From DATNBT01 sp964579765 (lineage in GTDB: Bacteria; Acidobacteriota; Vicinamibacteria; Vicinamibacterales; CAVVIG01), in NCBI GenBank assembly GCA_964579765.1, contig CAZOIK010000368.1:1-8060 (forward strand): a DNA stretch of 8,060 nt, in the 5' to 3' direction. Shown here piece by piece: positions 1 through 7,100 of this stretch. Under the pieces are notes generated by a model. The model saw only the letters and a program-made list of their open reading frames with translations. It was not told the origin of the DNA and made no database searches. How positions within the stretch are numbered: the stretch's first letter is position 1; every line of letters starts with the position of its first letter. The position numbers and the translations under genes are program-made.

Positions 1-16
1 CAGACGTCATGTGCGG

Positions 17-862
17 TTACCGCGTGATCACCGTCTCCAGGTACTCGCCCGGCACGACGAGGCCCGCCGCGCCGCCGGTGTCTTCGCGGCGCAGCAGCGC
101 GAGCAGATCGGCCTCGAGCGCCGCCTGGTGTTCGGCGTCGAGCGCGGCGAACGCCTTGTACGTGGGCCCGTAGTACTTGCGGAAGACATCCACGAAGTGC
201 TCGGGCGACTGGTAGCGGAACACGAAGTGCCGCGTCGTGTGGGCGATCTTGGCCGCGCCCCTGAACAGTTCCTGGATGTGCGCGTCGGTGCCCCAGAGCA
301 GCGGCGACCGGACGCCCGGCATTGGCGGCACGTGCGTGCCGACGACGCGGAACAGCTTGCCGATGAAGCCGGCCGGCGTCCAGTTGGCGACGCCGATGCG
401 GCCGCCGGGCCGGCAGACGCGCATCAGTTCGCGCGCGGTCTGGTCGTGGTCGGGCGCGAACATCACGCCGAATGTCGAGAGCACGACGTCGAAGGACGCG
501 TCCGGGTACGGCAGGGCTTCGACGTCGGCGACCTCGAACGCGACGTCCAGCTGCTCGGCCTCAGCGCGCTTCCGTCCGCGGTCGAGCAGCGCAGGTACGT
601 AGTCCGTGGACGTGACCCTGGCGAACCGGCGCGCCGCGGCCAGCGTCGCGTTGCCGTTGCCCGCGGCGGCGTCGAGCACGCGCTCGCCCGCCCGAAGATC
701 GACGCCTTCGCAGAGCTGCTCTCCGACAATCTGCAGCGTGGCGCCGATCACCGCATAATCTCCCGACGCCCAGGTGGCCTGCTGTCTGCTCTTGACCGAC
801 ATCTGACCCGCCGCCGCAGCGGCGCGATCCTGTGTGCCTGCGCTCGTCACCGAGGTAGTCAT
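17..862 (-). CDS. Class I SAM-dependent methyltransferase (Methyltransf_11/25 type)
   Basis: A 281-residue soluble enzyme predicted to transfer a methyl group from S-adenosylmethionine to an unknown small-molecule acceptor. The Rossmann-fold motifs are in order. Motif I is VLDAAAGNGNA at residues 62-72, the SAM-binding glycine loop. The acidic residue ending strand 2 is D87 in TSTDYVPALL. VADVEALPYP at 111-120 carries D113 near the adenine site, followed by FDVVLSTFGVMF (motif IV region). LMRVCRPGGRIGVANW at 146-161 is the usual post-motif segment of UbiE-like enzymes. The N-terminal WASGDYAVIG (31-40) and C-terminal RKYYGPTYKAF (228-238) are, from memory, typical of a common uncharacterised bacterial subfamily. 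The ATG is supported by AAAGGA at 875-870, seven bases upstream; Met21 is a weaker alternative. It is divergent from the AraC-type gene at 1043, which may regulate it. The fold is certain, the substrate unknown. Confidence 0.93.
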   Translation of the reverse strand: MTTSVTSAGTQDRAAAAAGQMSVKSRQQATWASGDYAVIGATLQIVGEQLCEGVDLRAGERVLDAAAGNGNATLAAARRFARVTSTDYVPALLDRGRKRAEAEQLDVAFEVADVEALPYPDASFDVVLSTFGVMFAPDHDQTARELMRVCRPGGRIGVANWTPAGFIGKLFRVVGTHVPPMPGVRSPLLWGTDAHIQELFRGAAKIAHTTRHFVFRYQSPEHFVDVFRKYYGPTYKAFAALDAEHQAALEADLLALLRREDTGGAAGLVVPGEYLETVITR

Positions 863-907
863 CGACGTATCCTTTCGAGTGCGCCGGCGCGGTCATCGCA
901 CCGGACC

Positions 908-936
908 GTCCTACGCTACGGTGAGCCATCCGCCAA
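908..936 (-). promoter_or_regulatory. Candidate sigma-70-like promoter for the methyltransferase
   Basis: On the minus strand TTGGCG (936-931) lies 17 bases before TAGGAC (913-908). The -35 half matches the consensus at four of six positions and the -10 half at three of six. A start near 901 would leave a leader of about 40 bases before the ATG at 862. Spacing and placement are right, but the match is weak and could be chance. Confidence 0.25.
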
Positions 937-983
937 TGCCATGCGCGTGCGTCTGTTTTGCGTTGCCGTTCGTCCTGGAATGC

Positions 984-1025
984 GCCGCGGATGCCCGAGC
1001 GTCCGCCGCGGCTGCCCGCGCGTCC
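984..1025. repeat. 21-bp direct tandem repeat, two copies
   Basis: Copies at 984-1004 and 1005-1025 differ at two positions, both A to C. Each copy begins GCCGCGG and ends GCGTCC, and a third partial copy (GCCG) follows at 1026. The array ends 17 bases before the GTG start of the AraC-type gene. It lies in non-coding sequence and could be a regulator binding array or a simple slippage duplication. Confidence 0.75.
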
Positions 1026-1042
1026 GCCGTGCGAGGTGAGTC

Positions 1043-2008
1043 GTGACGAACGACGTGCTCTCGGACGTCCTGCGCGCGGTGCGGTTGACGGGCGCGGTGT
1101 ACTTTGACTTCGAGCTCAGCTCGCCGTGGGTGGCCGAAGCGCCGCCGTCGAGCGAGATCGCCTCGTGGGTGATGCCGGGCGCGCAGCGCGTCATCGAATA
1201 TCACGTCGTCGCGCGCGGCGCGTGCTGGGGCCATATGGTTGGCGACGCGCCGATCCGCCTCGGCGAAGGCGACCTGATCGTCTTCCCACAAGGCGATCCG
1301 CACGTCATGTGCAGCGCGCCTGGCCTGCGCGCCGCGCCCGATCTCTCGCTGTTCGCGCGAGGCTCGACGCCGCTGCCGTTGGTGTACGAAATGGGTGGGG
1401 GCGGGCCCGAACGCACACGCGTCGTGTGCGGGTTTCTGGGCTGCGACGACCGCCCCTACAATCCGCTCCTGAGCGCGCTGCCGCCGGTCATGCATCTCCC
1501 GGCGTCTGGCCCCGGCTCGACATCGGGATGGCTCGGAACGCTGCTGAACATCGCAGTGGCGGAGTCTGGCGGCGCGCGCGCCGGAGGGGAGAATGTGCTG
1601 TCGCGGGTGTCGGAGCTGATGTTCGTCGAAGCGATTCGGCGTTATCTCGACGGGTTGCCAGCCGACCGGCTCGGGTGGCTCGCGGGCCTGCGCGACGCCG
1701 TCGTCGGTCAGGCGCTCGCGGCGATGCACGGCCGTCCGCGCGAAGACTGGACCGTCGAACGCCTCGCGCGATTCGCGGGGCTGTCGCGATCCGTCTTCGC
1801 CGAACGTTTCACCGACATGGTCGGCCAGCCGCCGATGCAGTATCTGGCACTCTGGCGCATGCAGCTCGCCTCGCGGCTGCTGCTCGAAGGACAAGCCGTC
1901 AGCTCAGTGGCGGACGCGGTCGGCTACAGCTCGGAAGCCGCGTTCAGCCGCACGTTCAAGAAGCTCGTCGGCACGGCGCCGGCGGCGTGGCGAAAACGGC
2001 AGGCCTGA
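1043..2008 (+). CDS. AraC-family transcriptional regulator with N-terminal cupin domain
   Basis: A 321-residue DNA-binding regulator, of the usual AraC length. Residues about 8-205 form a cupin-type sensor (Cupin_6/AraC_binding class): RLGEGDLIVFPQGDPHVM at 72-89 is the characteristic cupin strand with its histidine. ERTRVVCGFLGCDDRPYNPLL at about 123-143 is also typical of this class. The C-terminal AraC double helix-turn-helix spans about 220-318. The first helix pair is WTVERLARFAGLSRSVFAERF (from 236), and the second is VADAVGYSSEAAFSRTFKK (289-307), ending in the usual GTAPAAWRKR. The GTG start is the first possible one, because an in-frame TGA lies at 1037-1039; GAGGTGA at 1033-1039 can act as ribosome binding site. 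It is divergent from the methyltransferase at 862 and is its likely regulator. The TGA stop falls inside the inverted repeat at 1998-2022. The inducer cannot be told from sequence. Confidence 0.95.
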   Translation: MTNDVLSDVLRAVRLTGAVYFDFELSSPWVAEAPPSSEIASWVMPGAQRVIEYHVVARGACWGHMVGDAPIRLGEGDLIVFPQGDPHVMCSAPGLRAAPDLSLFARGSTPLPLVYEMGGGGPERTRVVCGFLGCDDRPYNPLLSALPPVMHLPASGPGSTSGWLGTLLNIAVAESGGARAGGENVLSRVSELMFVEAIRRYLDGLPADRLGWLAGLRDAVVGQALAAMHGRPREDWTVERLARFAGLSRSVFAERFTDMVGQPPMQYLALWRMQLASRLLLEGQAVSSVADAVGYSSEAAFSRTFKKLVGTAPAAWRKRQA

Positions 2009-2022
2009 AGGCCTGCACTACA
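1998..2022. repeat. Intergenic inverted repeat between convergent genes; possible bidirectional terminator
   Basis: GCAGGCCT (1999-2006) and AGGCCTGC (2009-2016) are perfect inverted arms separated by GA, followed by ACTACA. The element contains the TGA stop of the AraC-type gene (2006-2008) and, on the other strand, the TAG stop of the DUF1328 gene (2020-2018). A hairpin could form on either transcript, but no U-tract follows, so intrinsic termination is uncertain. From memory, near-identical elements are scattered through Vicinamibacteria-like Acidobacteriota genomes and often appear in predicted proteins as LKACTT. That recollection needs a search. Confidence 0.7.
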
Positions 2023-2188
2023 CGACCGAGCGCGGACGGTTGCCCGTCACCATGTGGATCACGAGCAGCACGACGCCGATGAGGAACAGAATCCACGCGA
2101 TCTGCGACGCCACGGCCGCCACGCCGTAGATGCCCAGCGCGCCCGCGATGAGGCCGACGATCAGAAACATCAGCGCGTAATACAGCAC
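2018..2188 (-). CDS. DUF1328 (UPF0391/YtjA-type) small membrane protein
   Basis: A 56-residue inner-membrane protein of the DUF1328 family, whose members are usually 50-60 residues and of unknown, possibly stress-related, function. It opens MLYYALMFLIVGLIAGALGI, a first hydrophobic helix (about 3-20). A short GVAAVASQIA stretch and a second helix, WILFLIGVVLLVIHMV (32-47), follow, and then a basic tail NRPRSVV. The glycine-containing first helix and the SQIAWILFLIGVVLLVI segment match the family pattern. The GTG start at 2188-2186 is chosen because AGGAGG at 2199-2194 lies five bases upstream and because it gives family length. The frame stays open to an ATG at 2299, but that would add a 37-residue arginine-rich leader with no family match. 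It converges on the AraC-type gene with only 9 bp between stops, and is divergent from the secreted protein at 2320. Confidence 0.88.
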   Translation of the reverse strand: MLYYALMFLIVGLIAGALGIYGVAAVASQIAWILFLIGVVLLVIHMVTGNRPRSVV

Positions 2189-2319
2189 GACTCCCTCCTG
2201 TCGCGTTCGGTGCAAGAGTTCGGCCGCTCCTCCGCTCGAGCTTCTGCCCGGGCACGCCGCGTGCTTAGGCGTCGGCGTCGCCGCCAGGGCGACACTCACG
2301 CTCAGCTCGAAGGAGGCCC
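2189..2319. promoter_or_regulatory. Divergent intergenic region between DUF1328 gene and secreted repeat protein
   Basis: This 131-bp region must carry the promoters for both divergent genes. It holds a perfect inverted repeat, GCACGC (2252-2257), C, GCGTGC (2259-2264), near its centre, and a strong ribosome binding site AAGGAGG (2310-2316) three bases before the ATG at 2320. I see no convincing -35/-10 pair on either strand. Confidence 0.45.
2194..2199 (-). promoter_or_regulatory. Shine-Dalgarno site fixing the GTG start of the DUF1328 gene
   Basis: AGGAGG on the minus strand, five bases before the GTG at 2188. It is nearly consensus and decides for the 56-residue product over the longer in-frame version. 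Confidence 0.85.
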
Positions 2320-4041
2320 ATGAAACGATCCGTTGTCGTGATCTTCTGTACGCTCGCAGCCGTGGCGCGCGTCGCGCACGCGCAGGAATGGACGCCCACC
2401 GACGTCGGCGACGTCGGACTCGCCGGCGAAGCGACGGCAGACGGCAGCGGATGGACAGTGAGTGGAAGCGGCGCGGACATCTGGGGCACGGCCGATGCCT
2501 TCACGTTCCTCCATCGGATCGCGAATCGCACCGGCTTCATCGTCGTGCGCGTCGCCGATCTGCAGGCGACGCACGCGTTCGCGAAAGCGGGCGTGATGCT
2601 GCGCGCGAGCCTCGCGCCGGGCGCGGTGACGGCGATCCTCGACGTGAAGCCTGACGGCGGCGTCGAGTTCATGACGCGCGCGTCCACCAACGCGCAGATG
2701 CAGTACATCGACGGCGCGGTGTCGGCGGCGCCCGTGTGGCTGCGCCTGGGATGGACGGGCAGCGACGTGACGGCGTGGACGTCGTCAGACGGCGCGAGAT
2801 GGACGGTGCTGTGCAGCACGAGCCTGACGCTTCCCGCGACGCCGGAAGCGGGAGTCGCGGTCACGAGCCACGATCGCAGCCAGCGCGCGACGGCGCACAT
2901 CGACAGCCTCGCCATCGGCGTTCAGACGCCGTCGTGGGAGGCCGCGTCGATCGGATCGGCAGCGCCCGGGCGCGCTGTGGAACGGAACGGCGTGTGGACC
3001 ATCACCGGCGCGGGCGCGGACATCTGGGGTACGGCCGACAGCTTCGAGTATCTGTATCGTACGGTGGCCGGCGACGGACTCCGTCTCGTCGCGCGAATCG
3101 ACGACCTGCAGCAGACGCATGCGTTCGCGAAAGCGGGCCTCATGCTCCGCACGAGCCTCGACGCAGGGGCAGCGTCCGTGATCCTCGACGCGACACCGGG
3201 CGGCGCCATTGAGTTCATGGCGCGATCATCCGACGGCGGCGAAATGAGATACCTCGCGGGGGCACCGGCGACGCTGCCCGTCTGGCTGCAGCTCGTCTGG
3301 CGCACCACCGGCGGCACGACGTCTTCCGTCGTCGCGTCGATGTCGCCGGACGGCACGACCTGGACGGCCGTCGGTCCGAGCGTGCCGTTCGTGCCCGGCG
3401 CCCCCTACGACGCCGGCGTGGCGCTCACGAGCCACGTGCCGTCAGAGGCGACCTCGGCGCACGTTGAAGGGCTGTCGCTGCTGCCGGTTGGCTGGGAGAG
3501 CGACGAGGTCGGCATCGCCGGCCTCCGCGGGAACGCGGCCGTGGACACGCAGCCGCTCGACGCCATCGTCACGGTCGAAGGCGCGGGAAGCGACGTCTGG
3601 GGAAGTGCCGACGCGTTTCAGTTCGTGCACATGCCGGCCGTCGGCGCCGCCCCGTTCTCGCTCACCTACCGCGTCGTCAGCCTGAACACGGCAGCGAGGT
3701 TTGCGAAGGCAGGCGTGATGTTTCGCGACGGCCTCGACGCGGGCGCGCCATCGGTGATCCTCGACGCCAAGCCCGACGGCGGCGTCGAGTTCATGGCGCG
3801 GCTGTGTGCGGGCTGCGCGACGACATACCTCGGTGGCGCGCACGTGGTATTTCCGGCGTATCTGTCGCTGTTGCGCCTGGGCTCGACGTTCACCGCGCAG
3901 GTGTTCACGCTCGACCCGTCCGACGGCGCGACGGTCGGGTCGGTCGAGGTGCCGATGGCGGACGCGATGCCGGGGCTGGCCGTCACGAGCCACGACGTGG
4001 CGCACACAATGACGGCGATTTTCGACCGGCCGGCCAGATAG
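2320..4041 (+). CDS. Secreted protein with three tandem DUF1349/LamG-like beta-sandwich units
   Basis: A 573-residue exported protein. Residues 1-21 form a Sec signal peptide: MKR, a hydrophobic core, then AHA before Q22. The rest is three tandem units that each start at a tryptophan (W24, W206, W392). Every unit has the same ordered anchors. DIWGTADAF-type motifs occur at 53-61, 234-242 and 425-433 (DVWGSADAF in the third). THAFAKAGVMLR-type motifs start at 84 and 266, with ARFAKAGVMFR at 459. ILD(V/A)(K/T)P(D/G)G(G/A)(V/I)EFM strands start at 106, 288 and 480. A VAVTSHD-type strand closes each at 179, 367 and 553. This pattern resembles the concanavalin-like DUF1349 family found in carbohydrate-active or surface proteins. 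No catalytic domain, membrane anchor or sorting signal is visible, so it is probably a periplasmic or secreted glycan- or protein-binding protein. The AAGGAGG site at 2310-2316 supports the start. Confidence 0.85.
   Translation: MKRSVVVIFCTLAAVARVAHAQEWTPTDVGDVGLAGEATADGSGWTVSGSGADIWGTADAFTFLHRIANRTGFIVVRVADLQATHAFAKAGVMLRASLAPGAVTAILDVKPDGGVEFMTRASTNAQMQYIDGAVSAAPVWLRLGWTGSDVTAWTSSDGARWTVLCSTSLTLPATPEAGVAVTSHDRSQRATAHIDSLAIGVQTPSWEAASIGSAAPGRAVERNGVWTITGAGADIWGTADSFEYLYRTVAGDGLRLVARIDDLQQTHAFAKAGLMLRTSLDAGAASVILDATPGGAIEFMARSSDGGEMRYLAGAPATLPVWLQLVWRTTGGTTSSVVASMSPDGTTWTAVGPSVPFVPGAPYDAGVALTSHVPSEATSAHVEGLSLLPVGWESDEVGIAGLRGNAAVDTQPLDAIVTVEGAGSDVWGSADAFQFVHMPAVGAAPFSLTYRVVSLNTAARFAKAGVMFRDGLDAGAPSVILDAKPDGGVEFMARLCAGCATTYLGGAHVVFPAYLSLLRLGSTFTAQVFTLDPSDGATVGSVEVPMADAMPGLAVTSHDVAHTMTAIFDRPAR
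2389..4038 (+). repeat. Three tandem coding repeats of about 546-558 bp
   Basis: Units run 2389-2934, 2935-3492 and 3493-4038 (182, 186 and 182 codons). They are diverged at DNA level but keep short identical stretches, for example 18 identical bases at 2575-2592 and 3121-3138 covering AFAKAG. Units 1 and 2 look closer to each other than to unit 3, in particular in the THAFAKAG and DIWGTAD motifs. This suggests duplication of an ancestral single domain, with the latest duplication between units 1 and 2. Confidence 0.85.
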
Positions 4042-4187
4042 CCCCGGGGCGGCGCAAAGATGTAGCAAAGGTTTCATTGAAGAAACGACCGCGTAATACG
4101 CGTCGGCAACACGTTACTCATGCCGGGGCGTCTCGCTGTCAGCCCGCCCGGCGTGGTTCTTGCCTGTTACGCGCTACTCCGTACTCC
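4042..4187. promoter_or_regulatory. Intergenic region upstream of the hybrid kinase with two short inverted repeats
   Basis: This 146-bp region separates the secreted protein from the kinase. It contains GTTTC-attgaa-GAAAC at 4071-4086 and CGCGT-AAT-ACGCG at 4090-4102, close together in a locally AT-richer patch. Neither is followed by a U-tract, so they look more like operator-type sites than terminators. No good -35/-10 pair and no clear Shine-Dalgarno site before 4188 can be seen. Confidence 0.4.
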
Positions 4188-7100
4188 ATGGGCTCGTTGC
4201 AGGAACAGCTTCCGTTTTTCGCCGGCGGCGGCGAGATGGGCGCCCGTATGCGGGCGCTCGACTGGTCGGCGACGCCGCTTGGCGCGGCCGACGCGTGGCC
4301 GCAGAGCCTGCGCAGCACGGTCAGCATGCTGCTGCCGTCGAAGGCGCAAATCGCGGTGTTCTGGGGGCCCGACTTCACCGTCCTGTACAACGACGCGTAT
4401 CGCCCCGTGTTCGGCGCGAAGCATCCGGATGCGCTCGGACGCCCGGGCCGCGACGCGTGGCGCGAGATCTGGGACAGCCAGCTGCACGGGCTGCTCGACG
4501 GCGTGGTGCAGACCGGCGAGGCTTTCTGGGCGCGCGACCTGCTCTTTCCGCTCGAGCGGTACGGGTTTGTCGAAGAAACCTACTTCGACGTCTCGTACGA
4601 CCCGGTGCGCGTGGAATCCGGCGCGGTCGGCGGCGTCTTCTGCATCGTCACCGAGACGACCGAGCGGGTCGTCGGCGAGCGGCGGCTCGCGCTGCTGCGG
4701 GATCTTGCCGCGCGGAATGCCGCCGCCAGAACCGCGCGCGACGCGTGCGTGCTGGCGATGGAAACGCTGGCCGCGGCGCCACACGACATCACGTTCGCGC
4801 TCGCGTACATCGGCGACGAGTTGCAGAGCACGACGCCCGATGCCGCTCAGCAGGCTGCCGGGGCGGCGCCAGAGCATGTGAAGACGCTCGTCATCCCCTC
4901 CTCGACCGGCACGCAAGCCGGGCGGCTGGTCGTCGGTGTCAATCCGCGCCGCCCCTTCGACGCCGGCTATCAGTCGTTTCTGGATCTCGTCGCCGATCAG
5001 CTCGCCACGGCGATCGCCAATGCCCGCGCGCATGAAGACGAGCAGCAGCGCATCGAAGCCCTCGCCGAAATCGACCGGGTGAAGACGGCCTTCTTCAACA
5101 ACGTCAGCCATGAGTTCCGGACGCCGCTGACGCTGCTGCTGGGGCCGCTCGAAGACGCCGTCGCCGATGCGCGTGCCCCGCTGCCGCCGGAGCAGCGCGA
5201 GCGGCTGGACATCGCGCATCGAAATGCGCTGCGCCTGCTCCGCGTCGTCAACACGCTCCTGGATTTCTCGCGGATCGAGGCCGGACGCATCGACGCGAGC
5301 TATGAGCCGACCGACCTCTCGGCGTTCACGTCCGAGCTCGCGAGCGTCTTTCGATCCGCCGTCGAAAAGGCCAAGCTCGAGCTCGTCGTCGAATGTCCGC
5401 CGCTCGCCGAGCGCGTGTACGTCGATCGCGAGATGTGGGAGAAGATCGTGCTGAATCTCCTCTCGAACGCGTTCAAGTTCACGTTCGAGGGCCAGATCCG
5501 CGTCGAGCTCCGATTGGACGGCGATCACGTGACGCTGCGGGTCGCCGACACGGGCGTTGGCATTCCCGCCGCCGACCTGCCGCGCGTGTTCGAGCGGTTC
5601 CACCGCGTCAAGAACGCGCGGGCCCGGACGCACGAAGGCACCGGCATCGGGCTGGCCCTCGTGCAGGAGCTCGCACGGCTGCACGGCGGCGCCGTCTCAG
5701 TAGACAGCGAAGAAGGGCGAGGGACGACGTTCACCGTGACGATCCGCACCGGATCGTCGCACTTGCCGGCCGATCGCATTTCGGCCCCGCGGGCGAGCGC
5801 CTCCACGAACTCCGGCTTCCTTCCGTACGTGGAAGAAGCGCTGCGCTGGCTCCCCTCCGGTGACGCGTTGCCGTCGGTTGTCGCGCCGGCCACGTCGGCG
5901 TCGCCGATGGTCGATCGTGCGCTCGATCGGGAGGCGCGCGTCCTTGTCGCCGACGACAACGCCGACATGCGGGACTATCTCGGCCGGATTCTCGGGGCGC
6001 AGGGTTACATCGTCGAGCTGGCGACGGACGGTGAGGCCGCGCTCCGTTGCATCCGCGCGGCACCGCCCGATCTCGTCCTCACCGACGTCATGATGCCGAA
6101 CCTCGACGGCTTCGGCCTGCTCGCGGCGATCCGCGACAGCGAAACGACGCGCGCCCTCCCTGTCATCCTGCTCTCGGCGCGCGCCGGCGAAGAGGCGCGC
6201 ATCGAAGGGCTGCAGGCCGGCGCTGACGAGTACCTGGTAAAGCCGTTCAGCGCGCGAGAGCTGGTCGCCTGCGTCGGGTCGCAGCTGCAGCTCGCGCGGC
6301 TGCGGCGAGAGTCGGAACAGGCGATCCGCTACCGTAGCGAGCAGCACGAGACGCTGCTGAGCCGCGCGCCGATCGGCGTCTTTCTCGTAGACGCGGACTT
6401 CGTGATCCGCGAGGTCAACCCGGTGGCCGTCCCGGTGTTCGGCGACATCCCCGGCGGCGTCGTCGGCCGCAATTTCGACGAGATCATTCACATTCTGTGG
6501 GAACCCGAGTACGCCGCCGAAGTCGTCGGGATCTTCCGCCGGACGATCGAGACCGGCGACCCGTATGTGGCCGCCGACCGCGCCGAGCACCGCCGGGACC
6601 GCGGCGTCGTCGAGCGTTACGAGTGGCGGCTCGATCGGATCACGCTGCCCGACGGGCGGTTCGGCCTCGTCTGCTATTTCCGCGACATCACGGAGCAGCA
6701 GAAAGCGCTGTCCGCGAAGGCGCAGCTGGCGGCCATCGTTGACTCGGCCGAGGACGCGATCATCGCGAAGAACCTCGACGGCGTCATCCAGTCGTGCAAC
6801 GCCGCCGCGCAGCGGCTCTTCGGGTACACGTCCGACGAGATGGTCGGACGTCCGGTCCGGATGCTCATTCCACCGGAGCGCCAGTCCGAGGAGGACGAGA
6901 TCCTGGCGCGCCTCCGGCGAGGCGAGCGCATCGAGCACTTCGAAACCGTCCGCGTCACCAAGGACGGCCGACGCATCGACGTCGCGCTGACGGTGTCGCC
7001 GGTGCGGGACGAGGCGGGGCGGATCATCGGCGCGTCGAAGATCGCGCGGAACATCACCGAGCGGAAGCGGGCGGAGGCGGAGCGGCGCCGGCAGGAGCAG

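Larger units (their letters stand above)
863..1042. promoter_or_regulatory. Divergent intergenic region between methyltransferase and AraC-type regulator
   Basis: This 180-bp region must hold the promoters of both divergent genes. It contains a perfect 10-bp palindrome GCGCCGGCGC at 881-890 and a 21-bp tandem repeat just before the AraC start. In this GC content the palindrome could be chance. Divergent placement is common for AraC-type regulators and their targets, so an operator here is expected but cannot be pinned to one site by eye. Confidence 0.5.

Noticed and set aside
11..1039. 342-codon open frame on the plus strand over the methyltransferase
   Set aside because: The opposite strand has all methyltransferase motifs and a good ribosome binding site; this frame is low-complexity and Arg-rich.
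834..1046. Possible small 70-residue gene in the divergent intergenic region
   Set aside because: It overlaps the methyltransferase start, has Ala/Arg low complexity from the 21-bp repeat, and lacks a ribosome binding site.
911..1894. 327-codon minus-strand open frame opposite the AraC-type gene
   Set aside because: It is antisense to a clear AraC protein, has no recognisable motif, and would fill the divergent promoter region.
2018..2299. Longer 93-residue version of the DUF1328 protein
   Set aside because: The extra 37 residues do not look like the family, and a near-consensus Shine-Dalgarno site directly precedes the internal GTG at 2188.
4042..4060. CCCCGGGG palindrome after the secreted-protein stop as a terminator
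   Set aside because: The arms are only four bases with no loop and no T-tract; a stable terminator hairpin is not supported.
4120..4881. 253-codon plus-strand open frame starting before the kinase
   Set aside because: It is in another frame from the kinase, Arg/Ser-rich, with no domain, while the kinase frame has conserved motifs from its first residues.
4167..5684. 505-codon open frame on the minus strand opposite the kinase N-terminal half
   Set aside because: It has the same Arg/His/Asp-rich composition and no domain or ribosome binding site; it is a shadow of the PAS-GAF-HisKA-HATPase coding strand.
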